This document shows positions 6,263 through 8,593 of a DNA stretch of 8,593 bases, piece after piece. The stretch comes from CAWVWD01 sp965662365 (lineage in GTDB: Bacteria > Bacteroidota > Bacteroidia > Chitinophagales > Saprospiraceae): NCBI GenBank assembly GCA_965662365.1, contig CBFIHR010000127.1, positions 1 to 8,593 of the forward strand, in the 5' to 3' direction. The notes beneath the pieces are model-generated. The model had not been told where the DNA came from and ran no database searches. It saw only the letters and a list, made by a program, of their open reading frames with translations. A program made the position numbers and the translations under genes. Within the stretch, counting starts at the first letter, position 1. Every line of letters begins with the position of its first letter.

Positions 6263-7000
6263 TTAATAATTCTCTTCAATCGTAAACTCCAAATACAACG
6301 TATCCCCTTCACAAGTATGTTTCGCATCTTCCAGTTTGAAATAACCAAAACCAACCTCCTGATTATTGAGTCTAAGACTACCCCGAGCCAATTCCCTTGT
6401 ACCAAAACTCAACCAGTGCTGCATATTCATCGTCATTTTCATTTCAACAGGAGGGAAAGTCTGATTGACAGCGATATTATTACTAAAAGTCATATTTTTT
6501 TGAGTCGCATCAACTAAATCTCCATTATAAAAATCAATAGAAATTTCATCGGGTTGATAATCGCCTAAGTCTTTAATGACCGGAACAAGCCATACATGAT
6601 GTTGTAATGAAAAAGTATCTAAATGAATCGTTTTGTACTTGTAAGTACCTTCAGGAAATTGAAATCGAAAACCGCCTAATTTTTCCCCTTGATGAATATC
6701 CGTATATACATTGGCAATTGCCCAACTATCCAAACCTAAAAAACCAGCTTTATAATCTGTATCTATTTCAAAATAGCCATTTTCGTCTGTAATGCTGCTT
6801 GATAAAAAATCATAACTATACCCTTCATCGTTCGTATATTCCACCTCAACATTAAGCCCTTCCAATGGATTTCTATCTTTAAAATTATCGACAATAATCG
6901 CTTGCCCCTTTATTTTATCAGCCGTGAACGGCTCAATACAAGTCGTAAAAACGAAGAGGCTACAACCTATAATTAGGTATTGCATAGATTTTTTCATCAT
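6263..7000 (-). CDS. Putative surface lipoprotein with carboxypeptidase-regulatory-like domain
   Basis: A 245-residue protein with a lipoprotein-type signal: basic MMKKS, a hydrophobic stretch QYLIIGCSLFVF (7-18), then FTTC with candidate lipidated Cys21. The lipobox is loose, as is tolerated in Bacteroidota, so outer-membrane anchoring is likely but unproven. Residues about 31-82 (IKGQAIIV...PLEGLNVEVEY...TDENGYFEID) look like one carboxypeptidase-regulatory/CnaB-type beta sandwich, common in surface proteins of this phylum. The rest (about 90-245) is beta-rich with aromatic residues and no recognised motif. No enzymatic residues are visible, and there is no SusC/SusD partner nearby. Tandem ATGs occur at 7000 and 6997, with AAAGGG 12-17 bases upstream as a weak ribosome site. 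It is a single-gene unit with a TAnnTTTG promoter element upstream and a long hairpin downstream. Function is unknown. Confidence 0.8.
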   Translation of the reverse strand: MMKKSMQYLIIGCSLFVFTTCIEPFTADKIKGQAIIVDNFKDRNPLEGLNVEVEYTNDEGYSYDFLSSSITDENGYFEIDTDYKAGFLGLDSWAIANVYTDIHQGEKLGGFRFQFPEGTYKYKTIHLDTFSLQHHVWLVPVIKDLGDYQPDEISIDFYNGDLVDATQKNMTFSNNIAVNQTFPPVEMKMTMNMQHWLSFGTRELARGSLRLNNQEVGFGYFKLEDAKHTCEGDTLYLEFTIEENY

Positions 7001-7079
7001 TATCTTATCCCTTTTTTAGAGTTTTCTATCGTTATTAATTATTAAGTGACGGCACTTCCTTTCCTTGATAAAGGCGGCA

Positions 7080-7087
7080 CAAAAGTA
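7080..7087 (-). promoter_or_regulatory. Candidate -7 element for the lipoprotein gene
   Basis: TACTTTTG on the minus strand matches the Bacteroidota -7 consensus TAnnTTTG, 79 bases before the ATG at 7000. I find no TTG/TTTG at the usual -33 distance, so support is partial. The inferred leader is about 70 bases. Confidence 0.45.
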
Positions 7088-7336
7088 ACTTTTTTTATTA
7101 ATTCTATAGACTGACCCTGACGAAATATTGACTAAGCAGGTCAAAGTCACAATCTCGATAACCGGATAAGGTTCTAAAACTTTTTAGGCCGCTAATGTAC
7201 TGACGGAGAAAGAACGACCAAAGTTAAAATACTCACTTTTTCCCACTTGACCCCTTGTTTTAAGACCGAGGACGATTTCTTTTCCCACGGAAACCCAATT
7301 TTTCCCAAGATTCAGCAGTTTAGCACAAATCTAACT
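7088..7336. other. Intergenic stretch without recognisable genes
   Basis: Together with the lipoprotein leader this stretch separates the lipoprotein gene from the restriction-gene remnant. I see no coding frame with recognisable similarity on either strand and no RNA gene. TTTTCCCA recurs three times (about 7238, 7280 and 7300) without obvious meaning. It may be further, unrecognisable decay of the neighbouring restriction gene. Confidence 0.5.
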
Positions 7337-7865
7337 TTACAAAAGTTCAAAATCATCGTAAAGTTACCCTGCTTCCACCAATGCTATCTCCGCTTCTAAG
7401 TCGCTGGTGTCCGCTTCGGGGTTTGATTTTATCATTTTTATCCGTGATGCGTTCCCGCAAATAATAGAGGACGAGTTCTTGCACGGCTTTGCAGTTCAAA
7501 TCAAATTCTACGTTGCCAGACCTGACAGGTTTTGAAAACCTGTCAGGTCTTTTCTCCGTCGGCATTTCACTCGTATTATTGGATCACTTCGCCTCGATAA
7601 TCACGCCGACCTTTGACGTTGCCGACTTATCGTGATGCATCACCAAATCATTTCGCCCTTTCGTATTAATAAAATGATTGGGAGCATAAAAGGTATTTTT
7701 CAAAAAGTCCGATAATATATTTTTGTTAAATTCCTCGTGTTCCTTAGGGTTGACTTGCGTCAAAAGTAGATTCAGTTCCTGTTTGAATTGGTCAATTTCC
7801 GCCCGATTCGGTTTCACTTTTAGGAAGGCTTTGTTCAAGGCTTTACGTATGGTCAAGTGATTCAT
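7337..7865 (-). pseudogene. Remnant of a type IIG (Eco57I-like) restriction-modification gene
   Basis: The N-terminal 93 codons (7865-7587) read as an intact start of the DUF7149/Eco57I-type family: LTIRKALNKAFLKVKP, FLKNTFYAPNHFINTKGR, then a PD-(D/E)XK-like site with Asp73 and IEAK (Glu91, Lys93). An in-frame TGA (7586-7584) follows, plausibly from an Arg codon CGA. The same frame continues as SNNTSEMPTEK, is interrupted by a 33-bp palindrome (7518-7550), then resumes with NCKAVQELVLYYLRERITDKNDK. After about 7424 a one-base shift gives NPEADTSDLEAEI, which resembles the C-terminal region of the same enzymes, then more stops (last at 7339-7337). Intact enzymes exceed about 1000 residues and carry a DNA methyltransferase domain, absent here. 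So: one nonsense codon, one palindrome insertion and one large internal deletion. A functional short peptide is unlikely. Confidence 0.8.
7518..7550. repeat. 33-bp perfect palindrome (16-1-16), in-gene copy
   Basis: The left arm AGACCTGACAGGTTTT (7518-7533) and its exact reverse complement (7535-7550) flank one G. Read in the host gene's frame it gives exactly 11 codons (RPDRFSKPVRS) without stops. It has the same architecture as 3540-3572. Sequences of this kind recur in Bacteroidota genomes from memory. No target-site duplication is evident in its flanks. Confidence 0.92.
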
Positions 7866-7902
7866 ATTTAATATTTTATTTCAATTTGATTTTCAAATGT
7901 AT

Positions 7903-7934
7903 CAAATATAAACGGTAAAAATAAGATTGTCAAA
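7903..7934 (-). promoter_or_regulatory. Bacteroidota-type promoter of the restriction-gene remnant
   Basis: On the minus strand TTTG (7934-7931) is followed after 20 bases by TATATTTG (7910-7903), matching the -33/-7 consensus closely. The start codon at 7865 gives a leader of about 30 bases. A second -7-like TACATTTG lies at 7901-7894. The promoter thus outlived the gene. Confidence 0.65.
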
Positions 7935-7950
7935 TACAACTTGGCAGTAC
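7935..7950 (+). promoter_or_regulatory. 16-bp motif shared by paaI and hydratase upstream regions
   Basis: TACAACTTGGCAGTAC here matches minus-strand 702-687 (TACAACTTGGCGGTAC) with one mismatch. Here it overlaps the paaI -33 region; at the other site it is part of the terminator stem. It could be an operator of a common regulator or a fragment of a dispersed palindrome; the sequence alone does not decide. Confidence 0.4.
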
Positions 7951-7970
7951 CTTAAAAAACTTTAGCTTTG
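7941..7970 (+). promoter_or_regulatory. Bacteroidota-type promoter of paaI
   Basis: TTG (7941-7943), a 19-base spacer and TAGCTTTG (7963-7970) fit the TTG / TAnnTTTG promoter pattern. Transcription should start near 7976, about a dozen bases before the ATG at 7989. This promoter is divergent from that of the restriction-gene remnant, their -33 boxes being about 6 bases apart. Confidence 0.7.
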
Positions 7971-7988
7971 CAACTAAAATCTAAAAAA

Positions 7989-8417
7989 ATGCAATCAACC
8001 GATTTGGCGAAAGCCGTATATCACAAAATGATGGAAACCGACTACTGCACACAATGGCTGGGGGCAACGCCAGTTTTTATCAAAGAAGGCCACTGCCAAC
8101 TAAAAATGACGGTTCGTAAAGAAATGCTAAATGGCCACGGGATTTTGCATGGCGGCATAGCGTTTACCTTTGCGGATTCTGCTTTTGCCTTTGCGGCTAA
8201 TTCTTTTGGTCGGGTCGCTGTTTCGATTAACAGCAATATGATTTTTTCAAAAGCAGCCCAATTAGGCGAAACGATTTTTGCGGAAGCCAAACCCTTAAAC
8301 ATCACCCACAAAACAGCGGATTTCGATGTCGATATTACGAATGAAAATGGCGATATTTACTATCGTTTTCGGGGGACGGTTTATCGGAGTAGTAAAAATG
8401 TAATTGAAAATGGATAA
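7989..8417 (+). CDS. paaI: PaaI: hydroxyphenylacetyl-CoA thioesterase (hotdog fold)
   Basis: A 142-residue single hotdog domain of the usual PaaI length. The core MLNGHGILHGGIAFTFADSAFAFAAN (46-71) parallels the E. coli PaaI segment with LNGH, HGG and the catalytic Asp (here Asp63). It continues with the INSNMIFSKAAQLGETI strand and ends with a FRGTVYR strand. Known role: a cytoplasmic tetrameric thioesterase that hydrolyses ring-hydroxylated phenylacetyl-CoA, releasing CoA trapped in dead-end products of the phenylacetate pathway. All expected residues are present. Start: ATG 7989 is chosen over an in-frame TTG at 7968, because that TTG lies inside the promoter -7 element. It is the only plus-strand gene and so is transcribed away from paaZ and the hydratase. 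The gene is compositionally like paaZ. Confidence is high for the family, slightly lower for the exact substrate. Confidence 0.92.
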   Translation: MQSTDLAKAVYHKMMETDYCTQWLGATPVFIKEGHCQLKMTVRKEMLNGHGILHGGIAFTFADSAFAFAANSFGRVAVSINSNMIFSKAAQLGETIFAEAKPLNITHKTADFDVDITNENGDIYYRFRGTVYRSSKNVIENG

Positions 8418-8448
8418 TTGCCTGCCCCGAGACCTCGGGGATAATTGC
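8412..8448. repeat. GC-rich hairpin flanked by a 10-bp direct repeat
   Basis: CCCCGA and TCGGGG (8425-8430, 8435-8440) form a hairpin around GACC. GGATAATTGC occurs at 8412-8421 and again at 8439-8448, so the hairpin sits between direct copies. The first copy overlaps the paaI stop codon. There is no T-run, so it is a poor intrinsic terminator by itself. Confidence 0.65.
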
Positions 8449-8481
8449 AAATGCCACACAGTCTAAAAACTAAAAGTAGCT

Positions 8482-8512
8482 CCGTCATGCTGAACTTGTT
8501 TCAGTATGACGG
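8482..8512. repeat. REP-like hairpin (GTCATGCTGAA family)
   Basis: Arms 8482-8494 and 8500-8512 pair over 13 positions with one G-T wobble around CTTGT. The CGTCATGCTGAACTTGTTTC type is a dispersed intergenic repeat familiar from Bacteroidota genomes (from memory). It lies downstream of paaI, and no coding role is seen. Confidence 0.75.
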
Positions 8513-8564
8513 GAAAGGGTTGAGGTATCTACTTAAAGAGTTGTTTTTGTTGAACCCACCCCAA

Positions 8565-8588
8565 CCCCTCCCTAAAAGGAGGGGCTTT
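8565..8588 (+). terminator. Terminator-like hairpin at the right edge
   Basis: CCCCTCC (8565-8571) pairs with GGAGGGG (8578-8584) around CTAAAA, followed by CTTTAAAAT. The short T-run makes it a moderate terminator candidate, about 150 bases after the paaI stop. The preceding CCACCCCAACC tract is also part of a common Bacteroidota intergenic repeat (from memory). Confidence 0.5.
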
Positions 8589-8593
8589 AAAAT

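Noticed and set aside
5956..6792. Short plus-strand frames opposite the membrane-protein and lipoprotein genes
   Set aside because: No recognisable motifs, and the opposite strand has better-supported genes with sensible starts and termini.
7238..7308. TTTTCCCA repeated three times, about 42 and 20 bases apart
   Set aside because: Too short and irregular to claim a binding array or CRISPR; may be chance in a T/C-rich stretch.
7353..7565. A separate 70-codon gene
   Set aside because: It is the continuation, in the same frame, of the restriction-gene remnant after the TGA at 7584-7586, and its last third has run into a deletion junction.
7968..7988. Earlier TTG start for paaI adding seven residues
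   Set aside because: The TTG lies inside the TAGCTTTG promoter element, so it would not be transcribed; the ATG at 7989 gives the usual PaaI N-terminus.
8042..8311. Minus-strand open frame inside paaI
   Set aside because: Antisense shadow of a clear hotdog thioesterase.

Overview
The window looks like chromosomal DNA from a Bacteroidota member (Flavobacteriia/Cytophagia type). The signs are promoters of the TTTG / TAnnTTTG kind, almost no Shine-Dalgarno sequences, a putative surface lipoprotein with a carboxypeptidase-regulatory-like fold, and many small palindromic repeats between genes. I cannot name a species from the sequence alone.

Layout. Nearly all genes are on the minus strand, so transcription runs right to left; only paaI at the right end is on the plus strand. 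From left to right: a crotonase-family enoyl-CoA hydratase/isomerase cut by the window edge (1-675); a compact terminator hairpin (681-710); an AT-rich block with a DUF3037 protein, a HipA-like kinase (interrupted by 10 Ns) and a Uma2/DUF820 nuclease-fold protein in tight operon arrangement, then a second, paralogous DUF3037 gene (712-2981); an unrecognised 139-residue protein (3072-3491); the bifunctional phenylacetate-pathway enzyme PaaZ (3610-5655); a small four-helix membrane protein built from a duplicated two-helix unit (5699-6142); a putative lipoprotein (6263-7000); a decayed remnant of a type IIG (Eco57I-like) restriction-modification gene (7337-7865); and the hotdog thioesterase PaaI (7989-8417). 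The last 170 bases carry three hairpin repeats.

How the genes fit together. PaaZ, PaaI and probably the hydratase belong to aerobic phenylacetyl-CoA catabolism. PaaZ opens the oxepin-CoA ring and oxidises the resulting aldehyde, crotonase enzymes act on the epoxide isomerisation or beta-oxidation steps, and PaaI rescues CoA from dead-end hydroxyphenylacetyl-CoA. The Uma2-HipA-DUF3037 block sits between these genes, is visibly more AT-rich, and ends in its own terminator, so it looks like inserted cargo. Its function is unknown. It resembles a HipA-type kinase module without a HipB-like DNA-binding partner, and is the best candidate here for an undescribed system.

The other striking feature is repeat content. 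Two perfect 33-bp palindromes share one architecture (16-bp arms, one central base, TTTT-N-AAAA core) but have different arm sequences. One lies after paaZ; the other lies inside the restriction-gene remnant, where it adds exactly 11 codons without breaking the frame. A 16-bp motif is shared, with one mismatch, by the upstream regions of the hydratase and paaI.
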